A stretch of 36,434 bases of DNA, from positions 1 through 36,434 of the forward strand of contig JAIRKZ010000005.1 in assembly GCA_031259845.1 (NCBI GenBank). Reading direction: 5' to 3'. The position numbers and the translations under genes are program-made. The DNA comes from Tannerellaceae bacterium (GTDB lineage Bacteria; Bacteroidota; Bacteroidia; Bacteroidales; Tannerellaceae). Below are positions 24,170 through 32,687 of this stretch, one piece after another. The notes beneath the pieces were generated by a model that did not search any database, had not been told where the DNA came from, and worked only from the letters and a program-made list of their open reading frames with translations. How positions within the stretch are numbered: the stretch's first letter is position 1; each line of letters starts with the position of its first letter.

Positions 24170-26812
24170 ATGAAAAAACTATTTTTCCATCTGATTTTAA
24201 TCTGTTTATGTTCATGCCAAGGAAGGAATGCCGGCATATACGACATTCGTTGTGAAAACCTTACAAATCCGTTGGGTATCGCTACCGATGCGCCGCGTTT
24301 CAGCTGGAAAGCCGGTTCGTTTACTGACGGCGACGGTCAGACGGCGTATCAAATTATGGCGGCAAGCAGTCTTTCGCTTTTGCAGGAAGACAAGGCGGAC
24401 TGGTGGGATTCGGGGAAAACCGCCTCTACAGAATCAGTGTTAGTCCCGTATTTGGGCGCCAAACTGTTGCCGGGGATGGTCGTCTATTGGAAAGTCCGGG
24501 TCTGGAATAAAGACGGGAATGCTTCCCTGTGGAGCGAACCGGCTCATTTCAGCATCGGTCTGTTGAATCCGGGAGACTGGAGCAGCAAATATATCGGATT
24601 GTCGAAGGATGACGGCGAACAACAAAGTCCACTGTTACGAAAACAGTTCGATTTAACCGAGGCGTCGGGGATATTTTTGTTACATATCAATTCGTTAGGC
24701 TACCATGAAGTTTATATGAACGGGAAAAAAGCCGGCGATTATGTGCTTGTTCCGGCGGTTTCGCAGTTCGGCAAACGTTCGCTCGTTGTAACTTACAACG
24801 TGTCGGAATATATTCGTAAAGGGCATAACGACTTGGTTATATGGCTTGGAAAAGGATGGTATCATTCGGATTTGCCCGGCGTTGTTCACGAGGGTCCTGT
24901 TGTAAGAGCGCAACTCGAACAGACGCTGGACAAAAAACGTAAGACACTGCTTGTTACCGATGAATCATGGCAGGGGCATGAAAGCGGATATTCCGATTTG
25001 GGAACGTGGAAGCCATGGGGTTTCGCCGGAGAAAAGATAGACGCTTCTATCGTACCGGCTTCGTTTTCGTCTGCCGGGCTGGATAAACTTACGTGGAAAA
25101 ATGCCGCCGTAATCGACGTCCCTGAACACGCGGCGACGCCACAAATGACCGAAAACAACCGGATTATGAAAACGATGAAGCCGGCAGAACTGTCGCGTAC
25201 AGGCGAGGGAGCATGGCTGGCGGATATGAGTGAAACATTGACCGGCTGGGTAAAAGTGAAATTCCCCAAACTGCAGGCAGGACAGGAAATCGTCTTAGAA
25301 TATTGCGACCATCTCGACAACGGAAAATTTGTTGACCAAGGACAGAAAGACATCTATGTCGCTTCCGGTGAAACGGATGAAACATTTTGCAACAAGTTTA
25401 ATTATCACAGTTTTCGTTATCTTAAAATAAGCGGACTGCAACAAATCGAACCTGAAAATATATCCGGTATGTTGATTCACACCGCTTACCGGGCGGCCTC
25501 GTCGTTTGAATGTTCCGACGAGGAAATGAATGCCATTCACAGTCTGGTACAACATGCCTTGCATTGCCTGAGTCTCGGCGGTTATCTGGTTGACTGCAAT
25601 CATTTTGAGCGCCTGGGTTACGGAGGCGACGGTCATGCATCGACTGTTACGGCGCAAACCATGTTCGACCTTGCACCGCTGTATGCCAACTGGTTGCAGG
25701 CATGGGGCGACTGTATCCGCGACGACGGCGGATTGCCTCACACAGCGCCAAATCCTTACGCCGCCGGCGGAGGCCCTTACTGGTGTGCTTTTATAGTGAC
25801 CGCTCCGTGGAGCGCATACATTCACTATAATGACCGCCGTTTTTTGGAAAAATATTATCCGGTGATGAAACATTGGATACAGTATGTGGACGCATATACG
25901 GTTGACGGTCTGTTGAAACGCTGGCCCGACCTTGATTACAGAGCCTGGTATCTGGGCGACTGGGCAACCCCGAAAGGCGTTAATCAAACCGACGCAGCAT
26001 CTGTTGATATTGTAAACAACTGTGTAGTGAGCGAATGTTATGCTATTATGGAGAAAATAGCGCATCTGCTCGGCAAAGACGATGAGGCAAACGGGTTTTC
26101 GGAACGTAAATCAAAACTGAACAGGAGGATACAGGAGACGTTTTTCGATGAAACGATGTCGAACTATGCGAGTGGATCGCAAATTGATCTTGTGTATCCG
26201 ATGCTTGTTGGAGCAACTCCTGCGAATGTGACGGAAAATGTTGTAAAACGACTGTTTGCCGAAACAGAAGAAAAACATAAGGGACATTTCGCTACGGGTT
26301 TGGCTGGTATCCCGACGCTTGTAGAATGGGCTGTCCGGCAAAATCATCCCGATTTTATTTATTCCATGCTGAAAAAACGGGATTATCCGGGTTATCTCTA
26401 TATGATTGACAACGGAGCAACTGCAACATGGGAACACTGGGACGGAGACCGCAGTCATATTCACAACTGTTACAACGGAATAGGCGCATGGTTTTATCAG
26501 GCAATCGGAGGTATCCGGGCCGACGAAAACGCTCCGGGATATAAACGTGTTATTATAAATCCCCAAATTCCTCAGGGCATCGTTTGGGCTAAAACGACGA
26601 AAGATACGCCATACGGCGCTGTTGTTGTCAACTGGCAACTGAATAACAACGTCCTGGATGTGGAAATCGTCATCCCTTCCGGAAGCGCGGCAACGGTAAT
26701 TCATCCAAAAAACGCTCGTGAATATTCGTTGTCAGGCTCTGTCAGGCAAACCGGCGAAGAGAAACAAATGGAGTTGGGTAGTGGAAAATTCAAGATAACG
26801 TACGTCATGTAG
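24170..26812 (+). CDS. GH78 alpha-L-rhamnosidase lipoprotein
   Basis: This 880-residue protein begins with a lipoprotein signal (LFFHLILICLCSCQG, lipidated Cys at about residue 16). It continues with the GH78 start IRCENLTNPLGIATDAPRFSW. The order is N-terminal beta domains, the (alpha/alpha)6 barrel at about 440-770, then a C-terminal beta sandwich. The catalytic loop DCNHFERLGYGGDG carries the conserved acids D475, E480 and D487. Near 755 the usual TATWEHWDGD segment is also present. The enzyme should release terminal alpha-L-rhamnose from plant or bacterial glycans at the cell envelope. It has no susCD pair nearby and interrupts the signalling cluster between two 176-bp repeats, so it is likely a late insertion. 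Confidence 0.93.
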   Translation: MKKLFFHLILICLCSCQGRNAGIYDIRCENLTNPLGIATDAPRFSWKAGSFTDGDGQTAYQIMAASSLSLLQEDKADWWDSGKTASTESVLVPYLGAKLLPGMVVYWKVRVWNKDGNASLWSEPAHFSIGLLNPGDWSSKYIGLSKDDGEQQSPLLRKQFDLTEASGIFLLHINSLGYHEVYMNGKKAGDYVLVPAVSQFGKRSLVVTYNVSEYIRKGHNDLVIWLGKGWYHSDLPGVVHEGPVVRAQLEQTLDKKRKTLLVTDESWQGHESGYSDLGTWKPWGFAGEKIDASIVPASFSSAGLDKLTWKNAAVIDVPEHAATPQMTENNRIMKTMKPAELSRTGEGAWLADMSETLTGWVKVKFPKLQAGQEIVLEYCDHLDNGKFVDQGQKDIYVASGETDETFCNKFNYHSFRYLKISGLQQIEPENISGMLIHTAYRAASSFECSDEEMNAIHSLVQHALHCLSLGGYLVDCNHFERLGYGGDGHASTVTAQTMFDLAPLYANWLQAWGDCIRDDGGLPHTAPNPYAAGGGPYWCAFIVTAPWSAYIHYNDRRFLEKYYPVMKHWIQYVDAYTVDGLLKRWPDLDYRAWYLGDWATPKGVNQTDAASVDIVNNCVVSECYAIMEKIAHLLGKDDEANGFSERKSKLNRRIQETFFDETMSNYASGSQIDLVYPMLVGATPANVTENVVKRLFAETEEKHKGHFATGLAGIPTLVEWAVRQNHPDFIYSMLKKRDYPGYLYMIDNGATATWEHWDGDRSHIHNCYNGIGAWFYQAIGGIRADENAPGYKRVIINPQIPQGIVWAKTTKDTPYGAVVVNWQLNNNVLDVEIVIPSGSAATVIHPKNAREYSLSGSVRQTGEEKQMELGSGKFKITYVM

Positions 26813-26816
26813 GGAT

Positions 26817-26966
26817 AAAGGAGGGTATAAACATTATCTTTCCAACAATAATAGTAAAAAACATACGTTATATAATAGCAATTACTTAGGAGAAGGTGAA
26901 GAGGTAATATTGAATAATAATGAAGAGATTATCATAGGCCGTACCGTACTCCGTTTTAACGAATAA
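26817..26966 (+). pseudogene. Repeated C-terminal fragment of the zinc-ribbon FHA gene
   Basis: Fifty codons, beginning KGGYKHYLSNNNSKKHT and ending GRTVLRFNE and a stop, repeat the end of the gene at 23598 with a few substitutions (D to N, N to K). There is no start codon. The fragment follows the GH78 stop by 4 bases and directly precedes the PP2C gene, so it is what is left of the original FHA-PP2C junction or of the incoming copy. Confidence 0.85.
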
Positions 26967-26992
26967 ACGTATTGCTATTATGAACATTACAA
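26817..26992 (+). repeat. 176-bp direct repeat, right copy
   Basis: The right copy matches 23967-24142 at an offset of 2850 bases. Here the PP2C start continues into an intact gene, whereas after the left copy the sequence diverges within five codons of the same start. So the right end is the native FHA-PP2C border for PP2C. Confidence 0.9.
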
Positions 26993-27786
26993 TAGGAAAA
27001 TCTTGTGCAATCAGTGAGAAAGGCGGCAAGCCAACTAATGAAGACGCTATTTACCCGCAGCCGGAAGCTGTAAAGCTTACGCAGAAATTGTTTTTAGTAT
27101 GCGACGGAGTAGGCGGGGCCGAAAAAGGAGAAATTGCAAGTTCGTTAGCCTGCGATTATTTCCAATGGTACTTTTTAAATATGCCGGAAGAAGACAAGCC
27201 TACCCCTGAATTTGTAAGGAAAGCGTTGCGCTATACGGAAATAAAATTCGATGAATACACCGCCGAACATCCCGAAGCTACCGGAATGGCTACTACGCTG
27301 ACGATGCTGTATGCCGGTTGCCGGGGAATAACATTGGCGCACGTTGGCGACAGCCGGATTTACCACTTCCGCGAAGGCAGGATAATGTATAAGACCGAAG
27401 ACCATTCATTAGTTAATTCTTTGATACAGGCAGGGCGGATAACTCCCGAAGAAGCCCGCAACCATCCCCGGCGAAATGTGATAACACGCGCCCTGCAGGG
27501 AGCCAAACACCCCTCGGAAGCCGACATAGTCTTATTGGATGATATAGAATCTGGCGATTACTTTTTTATGTGTACCGACGGTGTGATGGAAAATTTTACC
27601 GACGAATCCCTGGCGGCTCTTTTCAAAGGCAAAGCGGCTTCGGAAGTTATTAAAGATGCCCTGATGGAAACTTGCGACGGAAAAACCCGCGACAACTTCT
27701 CTTTTTACATTATTCCCATTCAAAATGTGCAAGAATCGGATAGTGTTAAGCAAAATATTCTGTCATTCTTTTATTCTTTTATATAA
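26980..27786 (+). CDS. PP2C-family protein phosphatase
   Basis: This 268-residue protein has the PP2C metal-binding motifs: TNEDA (E21, D22), CDGVGG (D42), GMATTLTML, HVGDSRIYHF, CTDGVMEN (D200) and RDNFSFY (D238, N239). It is a soluble phosphatase of the Stp/PrpC type. The family removes phosphate from Ser/Thr proteins using two manganese or magnesium ions. It lies 38 bases before the kinase gene, so it most likely reverses the action of that kinase. Its start is shared with the truncated copy at the left repeat. Confidence 0.94.
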   Translation: MNITIGKSCAISEKGGKPTNEDAIYPQPEAVKLTQKLFLVCDGVGGAEKGEIASSLACDYFQWYFLNMPEEDKPTPEFVRKALRYTEIKFDEYTAEHPEATGMATTLTMLYAGCRGITLAHVGDSRIYHFREGRIMYKTEDHSLVNSLIQAGRITPEEARNHPRRNVITRALQGAKHPSEADIVLLDDIESGDYFFMCTDGVMENFTDESLAALFKGKAASEVIKDALMETCDGKTRDNFSFYIIPIQNVQESDSVKQNILSFFYSFI

Positions 27787-27792
27787 ATAACG

Positions 27793-27800
27793 TATTTTTG
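27793..27800 (+). promoter_or_regulatory. -7 box upstream of the kinase gene
   Basis: TATTTTTG matches the Bacteroidetes -7 box, 24 bases before the ATG at 27825. No -33 TTTG is at the right distance, so it may be a weak internal promoter of the cluster. Confidence 0.35.
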
Positions 27801-27824
27801 GCGTAAAATAAGTGCGCTACGAGT

Positions 27825-29582
27825 ATGAATTTACCTACCGGGCATTGCCTCCAAAACAGAAAATACCAGCTATTGCATGTAGTTGGACAGGGAGGGTTTG
27901 GTATTACATATAAAGGAATTTTGCATACTGAAGTGAAAGGGCCATTAGGGAAAATAGAAACGGAAGTCCCTATCAGTATCAAAGAATATTTTTTTAAAGA
28001 CTACTGTTACCGGGTAGCGGATACCTGCGCAGTCGGCGTTCATTCGGAAACGGGAAAGCTGCTTTTTGATAAATTCAGGGAAAAGCTTATTAAAGAGGCG
28101 AAAATATTGTCGGACGTACATCATCCGTATATCGTAAACGTGCTTGACGTTTTTGAAGAGAATAATACGGCCTATATCGCGATGGAATATATCGAAGGCC
28201 ATTCATTGAAAGATATACTCGAAAAAAAAGGTATCCTCCCGGAAGAAAAAGCCTTGAAATATATTCATCAGATAGGGCAGGCGCTACAGTTTGTTCACGA
28301 TAAGAATATTCTTCACTTGGATATCAAACCCAGTAATATACTGATTGACAAGAACGATAATGCCCGCCTGATAGACTTTGGGGTAAGTAAAAGGTATGAT
28401 GTGGAGAACAGGGAAACCAGCACGACGATGCTGACTTTGTCGAAAGGTTTTGCCTCTATCGAACAATATGACAATGAAGGGACGCAGGTTTTTTCTCCCT
28501 GCCCGGATATTTATTCGCTGGGCGCTACGATGTATAACCTGCTGACCGGAAAGATACCGACAGAATCTATATTAAGGGCTGCCAGACCGTTGAAGAATCC
28601 TTCGGAACAGAATCCGTCTATAACTCCCAGGACGGAAGAGGTTATCCTGAAAGCCATGCAGATTAGCCCGGCAGACCGTTTCCAAACGATAGCCGAAATG
28701 ATGGAAGCGCTGGATATACCTCCGGTTGAAGATGTAAAGAAGAGTGACACCTCCCGGGAGCCGCCTGAAGAAAATGATGATGACACCATCGTGCTTTCTC
28801 CGCCGAAACAAACGGCCAGGCCAGATGATGAACAGACGATGAAGAAGAAAAAGAAAAAAAAGACATGGATAATAGCGTTAATTTGTATCTTTGCGCTGAT
28901 AGGCTCGTCTGTTGCTTTACTTATAGGGAATAACGGCCCGGATCCGATAGAATTACCGCCGGAAATAGTAAGTAATGAAAACTCCGATCCCAATCAACCG
29001 GTAACGAACGAGCTGTTGCAAACAAGTGAGACAACGGCAAGACAGGTGAATAACCGTGAGGAATCCAAGCCGGCTATACCTTCAGGGGAAGGGAATATAC
29101 AACAACCGGAGGCAGGTATTCGGCAGGGAGAGAATCCGGGAGAAGGAAACGAAGAATTACCGGAACTTTCCCCGGAAGAAAAGGAAAATCAGTATAGGGG
29201 GTTAGTGACTTCGGGAAAGCAGAAAATGAACCAGGCGGATTTTGCAGGAGCGGCCGGAGATTTTAATAAGGCGAAAGAACTTAAATTAACCGAAGAGGTG
29301 ATTCGTTTAAGTGTTGCCAACGAAGAGAAAGCGGAAGAAAAACGTATTGCTGATAAAAAAGCTTTATATGAAGAGAAGATGACTTTTGGAAATTATAAAA
29401 TAGTACGTAAGAAATCGACCGGAAGATACGGGGCGATAGACGATAAAGGCGAAGAAAAAATACCGTGTAAATATGTAAGCGTTGATATCGCCGGCGAAGG
29501 CCGTGCGTTTGAACGGGAAGATAAGTTATTTGATATCTATAATACGAGTGGAGTATTAGTGAAGAGTGATGTAATGTATTAA
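27825..29582 (+). CDS. Transmembrane Ser/Thr protein kinase
   Basis: This 585-residue protein has a Hanks-type kinase domain (residues 12-297). The glycine loop is GQGGFG (21-26), the lysine K53, the helix-C glutamate E91, the catalytic loop HLDIKPSN (D166) and the DFG motif at 184-186. The loop reads HLD, where HRD is common. A linker rich in acids and Pro follows, with DDTIVLS at 319-325. A lysine-rich stop and a membrane helix follow at 348-367. The extracytoplasmic part has a Pro/Glu-rich spacer, a TPR-like helical stretch (about 460-515) and a C-terminal WG-like repeat (GRYGAIDDKGEEKIPCKY). The kinase probably senses an envelope signal with this part. PP2C and FHA genes are neighbours. 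Confidence 0.93.
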   Translation: MNLPTGHCLQNRKYQLLHVVGQGGFGITYKGILHTEVKGPLGKIETEVPISIKEYFFKDYCYRVADTCAVGVHSETGKLLFDKFREKLIKEAKILSDVHHPYIVNVLDVFEENNTAYIAMEYIEGHSLKDILEKKGILPEEKALKYIHQIGQALQFVHDKNILHLDIKPSNILIDKNDNARLIDFGVSKRYDVENRETSTTMLTLSKGFASIEQYDNEGTQVFSPCPDIYSLGATMYNLLTGKIPTESILRAARPLKNPSEQNPSITPRTEEVILKAMQISPADRFQTIAEMMEALDIPPVEDVKKSDTSREPPEENDDDTIVLSPPKQTARPDDEQTMKKKKKKKTWIIALICIFALIGSSVALLIGNNGPDPIELPPEIVSNENSDPNQPVTNELLQTSETTARQVNNREESKPAIPSGEGNIQQPEAGIRQGENPGEGNEELPELSPEEKENQYRGLVTSGKQKMNQADFAGAAGDFNKAKELKLTEEVIRLSVANEEKAEEKRIADKKALYEEKMTFGNYKIVRKKSTGRYGAIDDKGEEKIPCKYVSVDIAGEGRAFEREDKLFDIYNTSGVLVKSDVMY

Positions 29583-29591
29583 TTGTAGTAT

Positions 29592-30503
29592 ATGAAGAAA
29601 CTTTGGTTGTTGATTTTTGCTGTAATTCCATTTTGTGTAATCGCTCAACAGCAAACCGAATATAACAGAAAAGGCGACGAGGCCATGAAACGGCTCGATT
29701 ATAGCGACGCCAGGCTTTTTTATGGAGAAGGCGTCCCGTATTGCGATATATATAGTATTAATCAACTGACAACTATCTGGATTGCCAATGAACAAATGCG
29801 CACTTCCATGCATAACCAGATGAGCCGTTGCCTGAGTTGCCTGAGTGTGAAAGCAACGGAAAACGACGTAACGGCCGTGTCCAAACTCATATTATATTAT
29901 ACGGAAGGTATCGGAACCCCGAAAAGCGAGGAATTGGCTTCCTATTGGGCCGACCGGCTGGAAGAATTGAAAAATCCCGTCCCGGATAATACCGGATATG
30001 AGAAGCCGCCCCGTACCCCCATGCGGTTTTTTGGCGGTTATACCTATTCGCAGTGCATGCCGTTTGGTATTACAGTAGGCGGCGTGGGCGAACGCATCGG
30101 TTGGTATGCCCGCTTTAAAACAAATATGTCTTTCCAACGCTTTGATTCTGAATATTCCGGCAAAGGCCCTAACAGTGTAGATAGATTTATACCTCTCGAA
30201 GAGAAAAGAAATGCTTATGCGGCCACAGCCGGTTTGGTGGTAAAATGCACTTCGTGGCTTTACGCTTCGGTTGGCGCGGGTTACGGAAAGCGGGACGTGC
30301 TTTATCTGTTGTCTAAACAGATAAAGCCTTCAGGGGAGGAGGTTGAAAGGGGATGGTATAAAGTGGCGGATTCGTCACACAATGGCGTTTCGGCCGATTT
30401 GGATATTATGCTGCGTTACGGTTTCCTGTATATAAGCGCAGGCTGTAATACGCAAAATTTTAAATACATAGATTTAAACGCAGGTGTTGGCGTGTTTTTT
30501 TAA
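29592..30503 (+). CDS. Exported TPR/beta-barrel protein of the kinase cluster
   Basis: This 303-residue protein has a signal peptide (MKKLWLLIFAVIPFCVIAQ). A helical part follows with EYNRKGDEAMKRLDYSDARLFYGEGVPYCD, of TPR/Sel1-like character. From about residue 140 it is rich in alternating aromatic beta strands (FFGGYTYSQCMPFGITVGG and on) and ends in Phe (GVGVFF), typical of a small outer-membrane barrel. It starts 9 bases after the kinase stop, so it is in the same operon. It could be an envelope partner of the kinase. I do not recognise a named family. Confidence 0.75.
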   Translation: MKKLWLLIFAVIPFCVIAQQQTEYNRKGDEAMKRLDYSDARLFYGEGVPYCDIYSINQLTTIWIANEQMRTSMHNQMSRCLSCLSVKATENDVTAVSKLILYYTEGIGTPKSEELASYWADRLEELKNPVPDNTGYEKPPRTPMRFFGGYTYSQCMPFGITVGGVGERIGWYARFKTNMSFQRFDSEYSGKGPNSVDRFIPLEEKRNAYAATAGLVVKCTSWLYASVGAGYGKRDVLYLLSKQIKPSGEEVERGWYKVADSSHNGVSADLDIMLRYGFLYISAGCNTQNFKYIDLNAGVGVFF

Positions 30504-30513
30504 TGAAACGAGT

Positions 30514-32682
30514 ATGAAACGTATAGATACATTCTTTTTATTCATTACCGGTATTTGGTTGTTTTATGCTTGCCTGAACGATCCGGAGATGCCGGATATC
30601 ATAAATGGCAGCGAACCGGTAATTCAGATTGATACAATCATGGACATCAAGGCTAATTCCTTGAAAATTCATGCGAGTATAACCGATCAGGGCGGTTTGC
30701 CCGTATCGGAAAAAGGATTTTCATGGACAGACGATAAAGGAAATACGGGAAATCTGCCGGTAGTTGGTAAAAAGGAAGGGGGGCTTATCAGACTTGATAC
30801 GATAATCGCCGGCCTGGAAAAAGAAACGGTCTACACCTTTACGGCATACGCAGAGAATGGAATAGGCAAAGGGTTAAGCGCTTCTAAAACAGAACAGACA
30901 GGGAATGGTTTAGGACTGGTGCGAACACTCAAACCGGATAGTATAAGAGGAACGTCCGTTTGGGCCGGAGGATTGATTCTGGATAAGGGAGAAGGGGAAA
31001 TAACAGAACGGGGTATTTATTTTTATAAAAATGAGGAAATGAAGGAGATGGGTTCCAAGCGTCCGTTTCTTCTTTCACAGGCAGACTCTTTTGTCTTTAA
31101 ATTAGACAGTTTAATGCCCAATACGACTTACTATATAAAAGCATACGCCATGAACGCCTTCGGGACATTTTCCCAAAGCAACGGCGAGACCTTCCGAACG
31201 TCTGACGGAAAACCTTCAATTGCTTTATTCCAGATAACCGGAACCGGATTTGTAGATGCTTCATTTAATGTGGAAATTGAGGATGAAGGCGATTCCCTTG
31301 TCACTGTGCGCGGCGTATGCTGGTCGGAAGCGCCTAAATCGTACCCTACCATTCAGGATGATACGATTGTTGTAAATTCCGGCGATAAATCTTTCTCGGG
31401 AAGTATAAAAGGGCTTAAATCCTACACAAAGTATTATGCCCGCGCTTTTGCAACCAATGCTTTTGGCACGGAGTACAGTAGTAATGTGGCGGAATTTACG
31501 ACGGAAAATAATATGCCGGAAGTAGAAACGGGGGAAGTTGTATTTATAAAAGACGGGACTGCCATGGTCAGAGGAAATATTAAGAAAATAGGCATGGGGG
31601 CTATCGATATATTTGGCTTTTGCTATTCTACCAGCCCGAATCCTACTATCTCAAACAAGGTGACAATCATCCCTAACGAGGGCCAGATAGAAGGCCCTTT
31701 CACCGGTTCCATCATTGAACTGAAAGGCAATGCTACCTATTATGTAAAAGCTTTTTTAAGGAATACAAGCGGTTTGACAGCTTATGGAGAAGAAATTACA
31801 GTGAATACAGCCCCGATATTTACCCAAATGGCCTCTTTTACGGGAGTACGTCTGCCTAATTCAAGCGCTTCGTTCTCAATAGACCCGATAGGATATATGG
31901 CAGGAGGCGATTTAGGCGCTAAATATACGAATGAACTGGTGGCTTATAATTCGATAGATAACAGATGGGATAACCTGGAACCCATGCAGGGCGGCGCCGA
32001 TTCGGAAAGAATAGGGCAGACAGCCGTGGCGGTGAATGGCGTTGCTTATGTACTGGGAGGCGTGAATAAAGCGGGAAAACGGACAAATAACCTGTATCGT
32101 TATTATCCTGCTTATAACAGGTGGGAAACTGTTACGGCCCCGTCGGGCCCGGATTCGCTACGTTCGGCCACAGGGTGTTCAACCGGCTACGATGCTTATT
32201 TTATAGGAGGACGCCGTGATACAGTCATGGATGAAGTATGGCGTTTCAATACATCCGCTTTATCCTGGACGCAGATGGAGAATTTTCCCGTCAAACAGTA
32301 TAGCGGCATAGCCGTTACGATAGACGGCGCGGTATACGCCGGCTTGGGTTTGACAAATTTATCGGGGACAACGTCTCACAAAAGGTTATGGAAATCTACC
32401 GATAACCTGAATAGCTGGACGGAACTGGCTCCCTTATCAACCGGCGGAATTGTCAGGGGGGCAGTTGTTTATAATAATTCCATTTATGTGGTAGATAATA
32501 CGGCAAGTTTGTGGATGTATAATATAGCAGAAAACACATGGTATGAAAAGTCCGAACTTCCCCCTACTCATTTCCGGGGCGATGCACAACATTGCATGTT
32601 TTTATTGAACGAGAAGATTTATATAGGGCTTGGAAGTTCAAACACTACGTTATACCAATACAACCCTGCTTGGGATAATTAA
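30514..32682 (+). CDS. Lipoprotein with FN3-like and kelch repeats
   Basis: The start at 30514 gives 722 residues with a lipoprotein signal and Cys20 in FYACLND. A longer reading from 30484 would put extra residues before the signal, so I prefer 30514. The first 430 residues hold four FN3-like modules with YTFTAYAENGIG, then YYIKAYAMNAFG, YYARAFATNAFG and YYVKAFLRNTSG at their ends. The last 290 have kelch motifs such as GVAYVLGGVNKAGKRTNNLYRY and a six-bladed propeller pattern. It is a likely surface or periplasmic binding protein. It follows the barrel gene by 10 bases. Confidence 0.85.
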   Translation: MKRIDTFFLFITGIWLFYACLNDPEMPDIINGSEPVIQIDTIMDIKANSLKIHASITDQGGLPVSEKGFSWTDDKGNTGNLPVVGKKEGGLIRLDTIIAGLEKETVYTFTAYAENGIGKGLSASKTEQTGNGLGLVRTLKPDSIRGTSVWAGGLILDKGEGEITERGIYFYKNEEMKEMGSKRPFLLSQADSFVFKLDSLMPNTTYYIKAYAMNAFGTFSQSNGETFRTSDGKPSIALFQITGTGFVDASFNVEIEDEGDSLVTVRGVCWSEAPKSYPTIQDDTIVVNSGDKSFSGSIKGLKSYTKYYARAFATNAFGTEYSSNVAEFTTENNMPEVETGEVVFIKDGTAMVRGNIKKIGMGAIDIFGFCYSTSPNPTISNKVTIIPNEGQIEGPFTGSIIELKGNATYYVKAFLRNTSGLTAYGEEITVNTAPIFTQMASFTGVRLPNSSASFSIDPIGYMAGGDLGAKYTNELVAYNSIDNRWDNLEPMQGGADSERIGQTAVAVNGVAYVLGGVNKAGKRTNNLYRYYPAYNRWETVTAPSGPDSLRSATGCSTGYDAYFIGGRRDTVMDEVWRFNTSALSWTQMENFPVKQYSGIAVTIDGAVYAGLGLTNLSGTTSHKRLWKSTDNLNSWTELAPLSTGGIVRGAVVYNNSIYVVDNTASLWMYNIAENTWYEKSELPPTHFRGDAQHCMFLLNEKIYIGLGSSNTTLYQYNPAWDN

Positions 32683-32687
32683 AGAAA

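Noticed and set aside
23967-26992. Insertion sequence or transposon carrying GH78
   Set aside because: No transposase, inverted ends or short target duplication are visible. The flanking repeats are 176 bases of host gene sequence, which fits homologous recombination better.
22186-30503. Type VI secretion accessory cluster
   Set aside because: FHA, PP2C and kinase genes occur beside T6SS loci, but no Tss, Hcp, VgrG or contractile-sheath gene is in the window.
30484-32682. Start of the FN3/kelch gene at 30484
   Set aside because: It would place ten residues before the lipoprotein signal and overlap the barrel gene. The ATG at 30514 gives a normal lipoprotein signal.
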